From Ignavibacteria bacterium (GTDB lineage Bacteria > Bacteroidota > Ignavibacteria > Kapaibacteriales > UBA2268): a DNA stretch of 64,000 nucleotides. Below the pieces are notes generated by a model. The model saw only the letters and a program-made list of their open reading frames with translations. It was not told the origin of the DNA and did no database searches. Both the position numbers and the translations under genes were made by a program. Positions 31,230-41,256 of this stretch are shown here, one piece after another (within the stretch, counting starts at the first letter, position 1; the number at the start of each line of letters is the position of its first letter). The DNA is taken from contig JAOADV010000007.1 of the NCBI GenBank assembly GCA_026417135.1, positions 1-64,000 of the forward strand, read 5' to 3'.

Positions 31230-31859
31230 TTATACTAAACCATTCTTTATAGCGTAATGGGTAATTTCGGCGTTATTTTTGAAGCCCATTTTTTCGAGAA
31301 TTCTAATTCTATAAGTACTTACTGTATTTGCACTTAAATCGAGTTCTTTTGCGATTTCTTTAATAGTTTTGCCCGAAGCTATCAAGCACATAACTTGATA
31401 TTCTCTGTCGGACAATTGTTCGTGTAGGGGAGTAGAGTTAGTTTCTTCTAACTTGGAAGCCAAAAGCTCAGCTAAATGTTCCGAAACATACTTGCGGCCC
31501 GAGGCAACTTTGTAAATTGCTTCGATTAATTTTTCTGGTTCACATTCCTTATTTAAATACCCGGATGCACCTGCTTTAAGAAGTCGAATTGCATACTGGT
31601 CTTCGGGATAAACAGTAAAGATTAGGACTGGTAATTTTGGATTAATTTTTTTGATTTCCTTAAGTGTAGCAAGTCCATCTTTGCCCGGCATTGAAATGTC
31701 GAGAATGACAACATCGTATTGCCCCTCGCTTATTTTTTCGACCAGCTCGAACCCCGAGCTTGCTTCCCCGGTTACTCGCAAGCCTATATCTTGTTCTATA
31801 ATTTGTTTTAAGCCTGTTCTTACGACAGCGTGGTCGTCTGCAATAATAATTTTAATCAT
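31230..31859 (-). CDS. NarL/FixJ-family response regulator
   Basis: IKIIIADDHAVVRTGLKQIIEQD; YDVVILDISMPGKDGLATLKEIK; LSDREYQVMCLIASGKTIKEIAKELDLSANTVSTYRIRILEKM LuxR-type HTH. Confidence 0.95.
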   Translation of the reverse strand: MIKIIIADDHAVVRTGLKQIIEQDIGLRVTGEASSGFELVEKISEGQYDVVILDISMPGKDGLATLKEIKKINPKLPVLIFTVYPEDQYAIRLLKAGASGYLNKECEPEKLIEAIYKVASGRKYVSEHLAELLASKLEETNSTPLHEQLSDREYQVMCLIASGKTIKEIAKELDLSANTVSTYRIRILEKMGFKNNAEITHYAIKNGLV

Positions 31860-31860
31860 G

Positions 31861-34008
31861 TTAATTTATTGGAATTGTTAAAGTTACAGTTGTGCCTACA
31901 TTAGAAATTCCTTGAATTTGAAGCTTCCCATTCACAGCATTTGCTCTTTCTTTCATACCCACAATCCCGAGTGAACGATTTGTCGAGATGTCTTCGGGTT
32001 TTATTCCTTTTCCGTTATCCGAAACTGTTAAAATAAGATTGTTTGAATCCACATCTAAATTAATGTCAACGCGAGTGGCGTTCGAATGTCGTGCAACATT
32101 GGTAAGTATTTCCTGAAATATCCTAAATACGGCAATTGCCTTTGGTTCAGCAAGCTGAATTTCCTGTTTTGTTATATTTAAACGACAACGAACAGCTGTT
32201 TGTTTTTGAAATTCTTTTGCTTGCCATTCTATTGCTGCAACAATTCCAAAATGGTCGAGTACACTTGGTCGAAGTTGTGATGAAATCGAACGGACTTTTC
32301 GAATTGTCGAATCTATCATTTCAATTAATTTATGCAACCTTTCGTGGAGCACATCCTCCCGAAGGTATTGCTTTTTCAACAACCAGGAAAGTTCGAGTTT
32401 CATTGCTGTCAAAACGTGTCCAAGTTCATCGTGAATTTCGAAAGCAAGTCGTTTCTTTTCCTCTTCTCGCAAGGATTCGAAATAAAGAGCTAAGTTTCTC
32501 ATCTGCTCTTGTGAATTTTTTAGTTGCTCTTCGATAAGTTTTTGTTCAGTTATATCATAAAGTATTAATTGTGCATATTGTATTTTGCCCCTTTCGTCGA
32601 TTGCATTCTCTATCTGGCTTTCGACCCATTTAATTTCTCCACTTGGTTTTACAATTCGGAAGTCAATGGAATTTTTGTAGTTTGGGAAATGAAGTGCTTC
32701 GGAAAAGGTTTTAAATACCTTATGGCGGTCGTCGATATGAACTAGTTCATTTAGATTTATTTTTCCCGAGACTAAATCCTGCGTTGTAAAGCCAGTTAAA
32801 TCTTCTGCCCATCCTAAAACTTCGAGTATTCTATTTTCGTTCGATATTTTGAGTATTAGACCTTTAATTCTTGTCTCGAAAATTTTCAGTTTTTCTTTCA
32901 GTCCCTCGAGTTCTTTCGATAAGTTGTAAATTTCAGTTCCATTATCTACACATACTATTTTTAAATTTTTGTTTGAATTTTGTAGTTTCAAGTCGAATAT
33001 CGTTGGTATAAGATGTAATTTTCCCCCAGAAGACAAATCCCAAACGATGTTATTTTCTTTTTTTCTTTCCATTTCTTCGATTAAGTCGAAGAATTTAAAG
33101 TAGCATTCAATCTTTTCGTCGCTGATTTGCAACATTTTTTTTATAAATGGGTTTTGTAAGTATATTTGGTCAAGTTCATCTTTTACAATAATTCCGGTTT
33201 TTAAATTTTCGATAATTTTAGTTAATAGCTCGAATTTTTCATATATTTCTATGTTAATTTCTTCTCCGAAATTGGAAATGAATAAAACGAAATAGTCGCT
33301 CGGAGGTAGTATGTTGAAGTGTGTTAAACGACAAGATAAGTTTAATTTATTATTCTTGTGTTTGATTACAAAATTGCTGTAACTTTTGTTCATTAGTTCC
33401 GAGTAAATTTCTTCGATGTCAAGTTCAGTAAGTGAAGCGGTAAATAAGTCCCTTAGGTTTTTGTTTTTTTCAATTATCCCTTTTTCGAAAATTGTTTCGA
33501 AGTCTTTATTGTAATAAAGAATTTTAAATGTCTTATCGATAACTGCCACAGCAGAAGGTATTCGGTCTAAAAAAGCAATAACATCTTTCGAAAGAGACGA
33601 GATTTCGCTTCCTTTACAGAGAATCTCTTCAATAATGTTTATGGAAAATACTTTATTCCCGATAGAAATTGGATTTGAATAAATTTTGGTTAGAACTGTT
33701 TCCTCGTTTTTTAATTGACTATGGACAAATAGCGACCTTGGTTCGCCCATTTTAATAGAAAAAGTTGCTGGACAAGATGGGCAAATCGTTTCGCGGCCGA
33801 AAATACTTTTGAAGCATTTCTTCGAATCGGACAAAATTCTACTGTGGATTAATGCTTTGTTGTTCCAAACCAAGTCGAAGTTCTGACTAATCAAATAAAT
33901 TGGGTATTTGCTTTTATCGAAAATATTCGAAACTGAGTAGATTATTTCATCGAAATTTTTGTCTTTTAAAGTGTTTTTAGAAAAAAGTTTTTTTAGTTTG
34001 TTTAACAA
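31861..34008 (-). CDS. PAS-containing NarX-type sensor histidine kinase with N-terminal Cys-containing sensor segment
   Basis: C-terminal LREEEKKRLAFEIHDELGHVLTAMKLELSWLL (HisKA_3) and DNGKGIKPEDISTNRSLGIVGMKERANAVNGKLQIQG (HATPase); N-terminal CFKSIFGRETICPSCPATFSIKMGEPR and PAS domains. Confidence 0.9.
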   Translation of the reverse strand: MLNKLKKLFSKNTLKDKNFDEIIYSVSNIFDKSKYPIYLISQNFDLVWNNKALIHSRILSDSKKCFKSIFGRETICPSCPATFSIKMGEPRSLFVHSQLKNEETVLTKIYSNPISIGNKVFSINIIEEILCKGSEISSLSKDVIAFLDRIPSAVAVIDKTFKILYYNKDFETIFEKGIIEKNKNLRDLFTASLTELDIEEIYSELMNKSYSNFVIKHKNNKLNLSCRLTHFNILPPSDYFVLFISNFGEEINIEIYEKFELLTKIIENLKTGIIVKDELDQIYLQNPFIKKMLQISDEKIECYFKFFDLIEEMERKKENNIVWDLSSGGKLHLIPTIFDLKLQNSNKNLKIVCVDNGTEIYNLSKELEGLKEKLKIFETRIKGLILKISNENRILEVLGWAEDLTGFTTQDLVSGKINLNELVHIDDRHKVFKTFSEALHFPNYKNSIDFRIVKPSGEIKWVESQIENAIDERGKIQYAQLILYDITEQKLIEEQLKNSQEQMRNLALYFESLREEEKKRLAFEIHDELGHVLTAMKLELSWLLKKQYLREDVLHERLHKLIEMIDSTIRKVRSISSQLRPSVLDHFGIVAAIEWQAKEFQKQTAVRCRLNITKQEIQLAEPKAIAVFRIFQEILTNVARHSNATRVDINLDVDSNNLILTVSDNGKGIKPEDISTNRSLGIVGMKERANAVNGKLQIQGISNVGTTVTLTIPIN

Positions 34009-34069
34009 ATTTAAAACTTAAAATATTGATTATACAATTTAATAAACAAAATTTGAATAAAAATATTGT

Positions 34070-35110
34070 TTAAAGAGGCTCTGGGTTGTTTGCGACAATG
34101 ACAACTTCATTTTCGAGCAAAATTTTGAACTTAGCAAAAACTTCATTGCGGAGCATTCTTGCAAAATCTAATATTTCTTTTCCAGATGAAGTGCCATAGT
34201 TTACTATTACAAGTGAATGATGTTCGTAAGTTCCAACTTTTCCTATTCGTTTTCCTTTCCATCCTAATTGTTCAATCAACCAGCCAGCTGGTATTTTGTA
34301 TTTTCCATTTTTTGTTCGGTAATACGGAATATTCGAGTTGTTTTCTTTGATTCGAAGAAACTCTTCTTCGTCGATGACTGGATTTTTGAAAAACGAGCCA
34401 CAGTTTGGCAAAACGGAAGGGTCGGGAAGTTTAGAACTTCTTAGATTGCAAACAGCAGTGTAGATTTTTTTTGGGGTGGGACGGAAAAAAGGAAATACTT
34501 TTACTTTTTTTTTCAATTCATCGTGCGAAAGATTTGGTTTTGGAATTTTGGATAACTTTAATACTACGGAGCTGATTATGAATTTATCTTTTAGCTCGGT
34601 CTTAAAAATTGAGCTCCGATAGCCAAACCGACACTCCTTTCGTTCAAGTTTTTCGTAACTCCACTTTTCTATGTTAAAGCCACGTACTTCGGTTACAAAT
34701 TCTTCGATTTCGACACCATAGGCACCAATATTTTGAACAATAGCACCACCGACCGAACCCGGAATTTGTGCCAAGTTTTCAAGTCCAAAAAAACCTCGCT
34801 TCAAAGTTTGTTGAACTAACTCTGCCCAACTTACACCAGCCCCAACCAATAAAGAAGCTTCCCATTTCCCATTGCTAATAACTTGGACATTATTGTTGGT
34901 CAATCGAATTACTATTCCTTCGAAATCTTCAATGAACAATACATTTGACCCTTCGCCTAAGATAAATTTCTTGTTTTTCTTCGAGACCTCGCTTTCAAGT
35001 AGCGAATGAATTTGCTGTTCGTTATTTATTTCGACATAGTGTTGGGCTTTTGCATCTACTGCAAACTTGTTCTTGTCTTTTAAGGAGACCCCTTCAAAAA
35101 TTCTAACCAT
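34070..35110 (-). CDS. murB: UDP-N-acetylenolpyruvoylglucosamine reductase
   Basis: ILGEGSNVLF, GLENLAQIPGSVGGAIVQNIGAYGVEI, PNCGSFFKNP, IPAGWLIEQLGWKG, HHSLVIVN motifs. Confidence 0.95.
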   Translation of the reverse strand: MVRIFEGVSLKDKNKFAVDAKAQHYVEINNEQQIHSLLESEVSKKNKKFILGEGSNVLFIEDFEGIVIRLTNNNVQVISNGKWEASLLVGAGVSWAELVQQTLKRGFFGLENLAQIPGSVGGAIVQNIGAYGVEIEEFVTEVRGFNIEKWSYEKLERKECRFGYRSSIFKTELKDKFIISSVVLKLSKIPKPNLSHDELKKKVKVFPFFRPTPKKIYTAVCNLRSSKLPDPSVLPNCGSFFKNPVIDEEEFLRIKENNSNIPYYRTKNGKYKIPAGWLIEQLGWKGKRIGKVGTYEHHSLVIVNYGTSSGKEILDFARMLRNEVFAKFKILLENEVVIVANNPEPL

Positions 35111-35257
35111 ATTTTACAAATTTAGAGAATAAAATTCTATTATTTCAAAGTTTAAAACCACTCGTGGCGAGTGCATTTCCAAAAAATTTCCCTTCGATTT
35201 TTAAATTTTCATTAATTTATCCTTTTTAAAACAGAATTCTTTCGTTTTTCAAGTTGT

Positions 35258-35731
35258 ATGGACGAAATACTCGTTATTGCCATTGGGAACGATATTATTG
35301 GAGATGATGGTGCAGCTTTTGTTGTTGCAGACGAATTGAAAAAGCTTCTTCCGGAAAGTGTTTGTATCGAAAAAATATATACCACCGGATTGGACATTAT
35401 TGAATTAATAGAAGGAAAACGAAAAGTACTGATTTTAGATACTATTTCAACTTCTGCTAATCCAGTCGGAACAATTTATGAACTTCATCCGGAAGATTTT
35501 CGTGTTAATCATTCAAGTTCGGTTCATTATATTGGTTTGCCAGAGGTCATAGAACTATGCAAACTTATTGGAATTCAATCCCCCGAAGAGATTAAGATTA
35601 TTGCTTTGGAAATCGAGCCTCAGTACAATGTCAATATTGGTTTAAGCCAAACAATTAAAAATAAAATTCCAGAAGTAGTTCTGCTTGCGGAAAAAGTAAT
35701 CAAAAGTTGGATAGAAATTAATAAAACTTGA
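35258..35731 (+). CDS. Hydrogenase maturation protease (HybD/HycI family)
   Basis: ILVIAIGNDIIGDDGAAFVVADELKK ... GLDIIELIEGKRKVLILDTI; adjacent to the hyp/NiFe hydrogenase locus. Confidence 0.88.
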   Translation: MDEILVIAIGNDIIGDDGAAFVVADELKKLLPESVCIEKIYTTGLDIIELIEGKRKVLILDTISTSANPVGTIYELHPEDFRVNHSSSVHYIGLPEVIELCKLIGIQSPEEIKIIALEIEPQYNVNIGLSQTIKNKIPEVVLLAEKVIKSWIEINKT

Positions 35732-35739
35732 ATTTCTAC

Positions 35740-36429
35740 TTATAAGCCTAGAAATTGAACTCCAATCCCGCAAACCAGTATCGTTAAACCAGCAAGTGAG
35801 TGAACGTATTTTTCTATTCTATTAAATTGAATTAAGTTTATTCCTTTGACTCCAAGAAAAGTAGTAAGCATCATTGTTCCTATTGTTGTGATAGCAAAAA
35901 ATAGAGATGCAAGCCCAGCAACAACAAAATTATGCTCGATTCCGGGATACATTATAATAGGAATTAAAGGTTCGCAAGGTCCAAAAGCAAATATTATGAA
36001 AAGTATCCAAGGAGTTATTTGTACTTTCGAGGTGTTGCCAACAGTGTTGTGGTCTATATGCACATCTCCATCGGTGTGAATATGGAAGTGCTTGTGTTTG
36101 CCTTCTTTGAAAATAACTTTTAAACCCCAAATCGAGTAAATAAAACCAAAGGCAATTAGTAACCAACCAGAAATATTGCCTTTCGTTTCCTCAATTGCAA
36201 CAAGAGAAAGAGCAGATTTCCCTAAAATGATTCCAATGATACCAAGCAAAATAGAAGAAAGTACGTGGCCCACCCCGCAAATGAAGACAATTAAAAGTGT
36301 CTGCTTGATTGACCAATTCTTCGCTTTCGATAAGGCAATGAATGGAATATAATGGTCTGGACCAAGGATAGTATGAAGAAAACCAAGAAACCCAGCTGTA
36401 GAAATCAATAAAATTGCTTCGTTTTGCAT
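35740..36429 (-). CDS. NicO/UreH-like membrane transporter, candidate nickel transporter
   Basis: LGPDHYIPFIALSKAKNWS; six or so TM segments; His-rich loop HKHFHIHTDGDVHIDH; FGPCEPLIPIIMYP; immediately downstream of hypE on the same strand. Confidence 0.72.
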   Translation of the reverse strand: MQNEAILLISTAGFLGFLHTILGPDHYIPFIALSKAKNWSIKQTLLIVFICGVGHVLSSILLGIIGIILGKSALSLVAIEETKGNISGWLLIAFGFIYSIWGLKVIFKEGKHKHFHIHTDGDVHIDHNTVGNTSKVQITPWILFIIFAFGPCEPLIPIIMYPGIEHNFVVAGLASLFFAITTIGTMMLTTFLGVKGINLIQFNRIEKYVHSLAGLTILVCGIGVQFLGL

Positions 36430-36447
36430 TTTTTTATTATTATTTGT

Positions 36448-37527
36448 TCAACAAATTCTTGGGAGTTGTTCACCAGATAACATATCTATTATTCTTGTAG
36501 TTCCAATTATGGTTTTTAAAGTAACTGTTTGGTTGGTTTCGGGCATAACTTTCCCAATAATTGCGGAATCTTTCCCGTATGGATGGTTTTTCATTGCTTG
36601 TAATACTTTTTCTGCGTCCTCCGGGGCAACAATTACTATCAATTTGCCTTCATTTGCAACATACAGTGGGTCGAAACCCAGAATTTCGCAAGCACCTTTG
36701 ACTTCTTCCGATATTGGAATTGCACATTCTTCTATCATTATATCGAAACCAGAAGAAATAGCAATTTCGTTCAAAACGCTTGCTAAACCACCCCGTGTTG
36801 GGTCTCTCATCATTTTAACTTTATCTGATGTTTCGAGAATAGCTTCGACAAGCCCGTTTAGTGGAGCAGAATCACTTAGAATCTCGGTTTCGAACTCAAA
36901 GCCTTGTCTTTTGGAAATAATTGCAATTCCGTGTTCTGCAATCCTTCCATTAATGATGATTATGTCATTTGGTTTGCAGTTTTTTGGCGAAATATTAAGA
37001 TTCGGTCGAACTATACCAATACCAGTTGTATTAATGAAAATCTTGTCTCCTTTTCCTCGTTCGACAACTTTTGTGTCGCCAGTAACAATTTTGACATTTG
37101 CGAGTTCTGCTGAATTTTTCATCGATTGAACGATTTCCCACAATTCTTCGATGGGCAAGCCTTCTTCGATAATGAAGCTAACAGAGATGTATAAAGGTTT
37201 TGCACCGCAAACCGATAAGTCGTTGATGGTCCCAAATACTGCGAGAGAGCCTATGTTTCCACCGGGGAAAAAAATTGGGTCGACAACAAAAGAGTCGGTT
37301 GTAAAAGCAATCTTTAATCCGTCGATTTCCAAAATTGCACCATCGTGAAGTGTATTTAAAATAGGGTTTTCGAACTGCCTTAGGAAGAGTTTTTCAATTA
37401 GGTCGTGCATTAAACTTCCACCACCGCCGTGGGCTAAAAGTATTTTGTCATAATTAGTGATAGGGAGTGGACAGCTTAAATTAATTTTGTTCGAGGTATT
37501 TTTTTCTTGCTCCATCGAAAATATCAT
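36448..37527 (-). CDS. hypE: Hydrogenase maturation protein HypE
   Basis: LLAHGGGGSLMHDLIEKLFL; FTTDSFVVDPIFFPGGNIGSLAVFGTINDLSVCGAKPLYIS; RDPTRGGLASVLNEIA; C-terminal LPRIC with the terminal Cys. Confidence 0.96.
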   Translation of the reverse strand: MIFSMEQEKNTSNKINLSCPLPITNYDKILLAHGGGGSLMHDLIEKLFLRQFENPILNTLHDGAILEIDGLKIAFTTDSFVVDPIFFPGGNIGSLAVFGTINDLSVCGAKPLYISVSFIIEEGLPIEELWEIVQSMKNSAELANVKIVTGDTKVVERGKGDKIFINTTGIGIVRPNLNISPKNCKPNDIIIINGRIAEHGIAIISKRQGFEFETEILSDSAPLNGLVEAILETSDKVKMMRDPTRGGLASVLNEIAISSGFDIMIEECAIPISEEVKGACEILGFDPLYVANEGKLIVIVAPEDAEKVLQAMKNHPYGKDSAIIGKVMPETNQTVTLKTIIGTTRIIDMLSGEQLPRIC

Positions 37528-37540
37528 TGTTTATAGATTT

Positions 37541-38647
37541 TTATGTGAAAGACCTAGCTTGTTTGAACTTATATCTAAAGTATGCCGCACAAGCACCTTC
37601 GGACGAAACCATTGGTGCTCCGAGAGGATGCTCTGGTTTACATTCATTTCCAAAAGCTACGCATTCGTTTGGTTTCCTAAAGCCTTGTAAAATTTCGCCA
37701 GCTATACAAAGACCTTCTTTTTTTCCTTTAGGTAGCGAACGAAACTCGAATATTTTTTCTGCATCGTAGTCGGAGTATTTGTCGTTAAGATGTAAGCCAC
37801 TTTTTGGAATAGTTCCTATCCCACGCCATTCTCTGTCCACTCTTTGGAAAACCTCGAAGATAAGTTTCTTAGCATTTTGGTTACCTTCCTTTCGTATTGC
37901 TCTTGAATACTCGTTTTGAACTGTATTTATGTTTTTCGAAATCATTTCTACAACCATAGATATTCCAGTAATAATATCCAAAGGTTCGAATCCAGTTGCT
38001 ACGATTGGAACTTGGTATTTTTCCGCAATTTGTTCATATTCTTCCAACCCCATTACCGTACAAACGTGTCCAGCAGCAAGAATTCCTCTGATTTTAGATT
38101 GGTTATTCGCAAGTAAAGCTTCGATTGCGGGAGGAACAAGCATATTTGCACAAAGCAAATAGTAGTTTTTTATTCCGTTGTTTTTGGCTAAAATTACAGA
38201 CCGAGCGATAGCTGGAACTGTCGTTTCGAAGCCAATAGCGAAAAAAACGATTTTTTTTTCGGGATTTTCCTTTGCAAGGTTTACAGCTTCGAGTGGCGAA
38301 TAGACGATTTTTACATTGCCTCCATTTGCTTTGGCAAGTAGAAGGTCCCCTTCCGACCCGGGTACACGGAGCATATCTCCAAAAGAAGTTAAAATGACTT
38401 CGGGGTTAAGTGCTAATTCTATTGCTTTGTCGATTAACTCGACAGGTGTAACACAAACTGGGCATCCGGGTCCGTGAATTAAACTTACTTTATCCGGAAG
38501 TAAAGATTCAAGGTCGTATTTTAAAATAGTATGGGTTTGTCCGCCGCAAATTTCCATTATTGAAAGCGGCGACGTAACCATTTGGTCAATTTTTTTTGTA
38601 AGTGCAAATATGTACTTATAATTCCTATATTCGTCGAGGAATTTCAT
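37541..38647 (-). CDS. hypD: Hydrogenase maturation protein HypD
   Basis: MEICGGQTHTILKYDLESLLPDKVSLIHGPGCPVCVTP; FFAIGFETTVPA; GHVCTVMGLEEYE; ECKPEHPLGAPMVSSEGACAAYFRY. Confidence 0.97.
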   Translation of the reverse strand: MKFLDEYRNYKYIFALTKKIDQMVTSPLSIMEICGGQTHTILKYDLESLLPDKVSLIHGPGCPVCVTPVELIDKAIELALNPEVILTSFGDMLRVPGSEGDLLLAKANGGNVKIVYSPLEAVNLAKENPEKKIVFFAIGFETTVPAIARSVILAKNNGIKNYYLLCANMLVPPAIEALLANNQSKIRGILAAGHVCTVMGLEEYEQIAEKYQVPIVATGFEPLDIITGISMVVEMISKNINTVQNEYSRAIRKEGNQNAKKLIFEVFQRVDREWRGIGTIPKSGLHLNDKYSDYDAEKIFEFRSLPKGKKEGLCIAGEILQGFRKPNECVAFGNECKPEHPLGAPMVSSEGACAAYFRYKFKQARSFT

Positions 38648-38650
38648 ATT

Positions 38651-38929
38651 TCAAGACTTAAGATTGATATTATTGGACTTTTTGGAGATGAATTCTTCTT
38701 CGGCAATGAAAATTTCTTCGAGAGTTTCCAGGAGTTTGTTTGCCTCTTCTTCGTCGATTGTATTCAAGGCAAATCCCACGTGAACAAGTACATAGTCTCC
38801 AGTTTTTGCTTCTGGAACTAAATCCAAGCATACTTCTTTTACGATTCCTCCGAAACTTACTTTACCCATTTTTAAGTTTTCGTCTTTATATTCAATTTCT
38901 AAGATTTTCCCAGGAACTGCTAAACACAT
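38651..38929 (-). CDS. hypC: Hydrogenase maturation chaperone HypC
   Basis: MCLAVPGKILEIE N-terminus; FGGIVKEVCLDLVPEAKTGDYVLVHVGFALNTIDEEEA. Confidence 0.96.
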   Translation of the reverse strand: MCLAVPGKILEIEYKDENLKMGKVSFGGIVKEVCLDLVPEAKTGDYVLVHVGFALNTIDEEEANKLLETLEEIFIAEEEFISKKSNNINLKS

Positions 38930-38949
38930 TTTTATAACTCCAAATTGAT

Positions 38950-41256
38950 TTAAGTTTCAAATTTATCATTAAAAAACCAATTTGCAGAAGCAATTTGGCC
39001 AAAAGAGATACCTCCGTCGTTTGGTGGTACTCGTTGGTGCCAAGCTACCTTGAATTGATTCTCTTCGAGCCTATTGATTGTTCTTTCCAGAAGGTAGGCA
39101 TTTTGAAAGCAGCCACCGCTCAAAACTATAGTTGTTTCGTTTCCGACGAGTTTCGCAAGTTTTAAAATAATTTCGGAAAGTGTATTGTGGAATTTTGCAG
39201 AAATCCTTCCAACTTCTGTATCACTCTTAATGTCTTCAAGTATACCTTCGATTATTGGTTGCCAATCGATTATTATCGGCTGTGCTTTTTCAATTTCGAA
39301 AGGATAATTTTCATTAATATGTGAATTAGCGGTGAATTCCAACATCATTGCTGCTTGGCCTTCGAAGTTTATTCTATGGCATAAATTAACCAAAGAAGCG
39401 ACAGCGTCGAAAATTCTACCTACACTTGATGTTCTAGGCGTGTTTAAGTTATTTTCGAGCATTTGTGTAAAAATACGAAGTTCATTGTGGCTAAAGTTTA
39501 GTTCGAGAAATGGAATTTTTACATTGGACAACTCTTTTCGATAGATTTCCCACAACAAGCTTAGAGCCGAGCGTCGTGGCTCCTTTATTGCTTGCTCGCC
39601 GCCAGGTAGGGAAAATTTTCGGAAACTTGCAAAATGCTCGAAATGGAAATTTTTGACTAAGAAAAATTCTCCACCCCAGATTGTGCCATCAAGTCCAAAT
39701 CCGGTTCCATCCCAAACGACTGCAAGAGCATTGTTTTTAACTTGATTTTCGGCTATACAAGAAGCAGCGTGAGCTATATGATGTTGTATATAGATAACTT
39801 TTTTGTTTTCATTATTGAGCGAATTTACAAATTGTGTTGAAAAATAATCAGGATGTAAATCGCAGATAAAAATGGAAGAATCTGACTTATATATTTCTTG
39901 AAATTCTTTCACCGCCTTTTTGAAAGAATTTATTGCTTTTTCGTTCGACAAATCACCTATATGCTGACTGATGAAAACGTTTTTTCCTTTTTGCAATGCT
40001 ATTGTGTTTTTCAATTGTCCCCCAACAGCCAAAAGAGTTTTATCGTCGAATCTGATATTTTCTTCAAACTCTATTGGGAAGGGAGCATATCCTCTTGCTC
40101 TACGAAGCATCATAACTTTTCCTTTGATTACTCTTGCAACTGAATCGTCAACATACCTTGCAATCGGTCGGTTATGTACAAGGAAAAAGTCTGCAATATT
40201 TTGCAATCTGTCGAGTGCTTCTAATTCGTCGATACACATAGGCTCTTCGCTGATATTTCCGCTTGTTGCAACAATTGGAATGTTTAGCTCATTCATAATT
40301 ATGTGGTGTAAGGGAGAATAGGGCAACATTATCCCAAGGTAAGGATTTTCGGGGGCTACATATGTCGAAGGTTGTTTTGTATTTGGTGTAGATTTTCTTT
40401 TGAGTAAGACAATTGGTGCTTCGGGAGAAAGAAGTAATCTTTCTTCGGCGAGCTCGAGGTTGCAAACTTGGTAAACAGAATCAAGATTTGGGAACATTAG
40501 GGCAAATGGCTTGTCGATTCGATGTTTTCTTTCTCTTAACTTTTTTACAGCCTCGTCGTTATACGAATCGACCAAAAGCTGAAATCCGCCTATCCCTTTC
40601 AATGCAATAATTTTCCCTTTTTTAATAAGTTCTACAGTTTCTTCGATTGCATCGTGCTTTTTGGAAAGCACATTGCCTTCTCTATCCCAGAGTTCTACGT
40701 GAGGACCACATTCTGGACAAGCTATTGGTTGAGCGTGATATCGTCTATCGTTTGGATTGTTGTATTCTTCCCTACATTTTGAACACATCTGGAATTTTTT
40801 CATTGTCGTATTGCTTCGGTCGTATGGAAGCGACTCGATTATTGAATATCTCGGACCACAATTGGTACAATTAATGAACGGATACATATACCTTCTATCT
40901 TTCGGGTCGAACATTTCCTTCAAACAATCGGGACAAGTCGAGATATCAGGCAAAATAAAAGCAACTGTTTCTGCTTCGTAACGACTATGTAATATTTCAA
41001 AAGTCTCGTAGCCTTTTGGTTCGAGAAAAGAATACTCAAAGCTTGAAATAAAAGCGAGTTTTGGCTTTTCCGATTTAATTCTATCAATAAATATTTCCAA
41101 AATTTTTCGTTCGCCTTCGCACTCTATTATTACCCCAATTGTCGAATTAAGGACATAACCATTTAAATTTAATTCGTTTGCCAAGCGGTAAACAAATGGG
41201 CGGAAACCAACACCTTGGACTGCACCTTTGATTTCAAGCTTGATTCTTTGCCGCAT
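38950..41256 (-). CDS. hypF: Carbamoyltransferase HypF
   Basis: Acylphosphatase IKGAVQGVGFRPFVYRLA; zinc fingers CPDCLKEMFDPKDRRYMYPFINCTNCGPRYSI and CSKCREEYNNPNDRRYHAQPIACPECGP; YrdC-like and Kae1-like domains. Confidence 0.97.
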   Translation of the reverse strand: MRQRIKLEIKGAVQGVGFRPFVYRLANELNLNGYVLNSTIGVIIECEGERKILEIFIDRIKSEKPKLAFISSFEYSFLEPKGYETFEILHSRYEAETVAFILPDISTCPDCLKEMFDPKDRRYMYPFINCTNCGPRYSIIESLPYDRSNTTMKKFQMCSKCREEYNNPNDRRYHAQPIACPECGPHVELWDREGNVLSKKHDAIEETVELIKKGKIIALKGIGGFQLLVDSYNDEAVKKLRERKHRIDKPFALMFPNLDSVYQVCNLELAEERLLLSPEAPIVLLKRKSTPNTKQPSTYVAPENPYLGIMLPYSPLHHIIMNELNIPIVATSGNISEEPMCIDELEALDRLQNIADFFLVHNRPIARYVDDSVARVIKGKVMMLRRARGYAPFPIEFEENIRFDDKTLLAVGGQLKNTIALQKGKNVFISQHIGDLSNEKAINSFKKAVKEFQEIYKSDSSIFICDLHPDYFSTQFVNSLNNENKKVIYIQHHIAHAASCIAENQVKNNALAVVWDGTGFGLDGTIWGGEFFLVKNFHFEHFASFRKFSLPGGEQAIKEPRRSALSLLWEIYRKELSNVKIPFLELNFSHNELRIFTQMLENNLNTPRTSSVGRIFDAVASLVNLCHRINFEGQAAMMLEFTANSHINENYPFEIEKAQPIIIDWQPIIEGILEDIKSDTEVGRISAKFHNTLSEIILKLAKLVGNETTIVLSGGCFQNAYLLERTINRLEENQFKVAWHQRVPPNDGGISFGQIASANWFFNDKFET

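Noticed and set aside
36509-37129. 206-aa plus-strand ORF
   Set aside because: Antisense shadow ORF inside hypE; the hypE assignment is secure.
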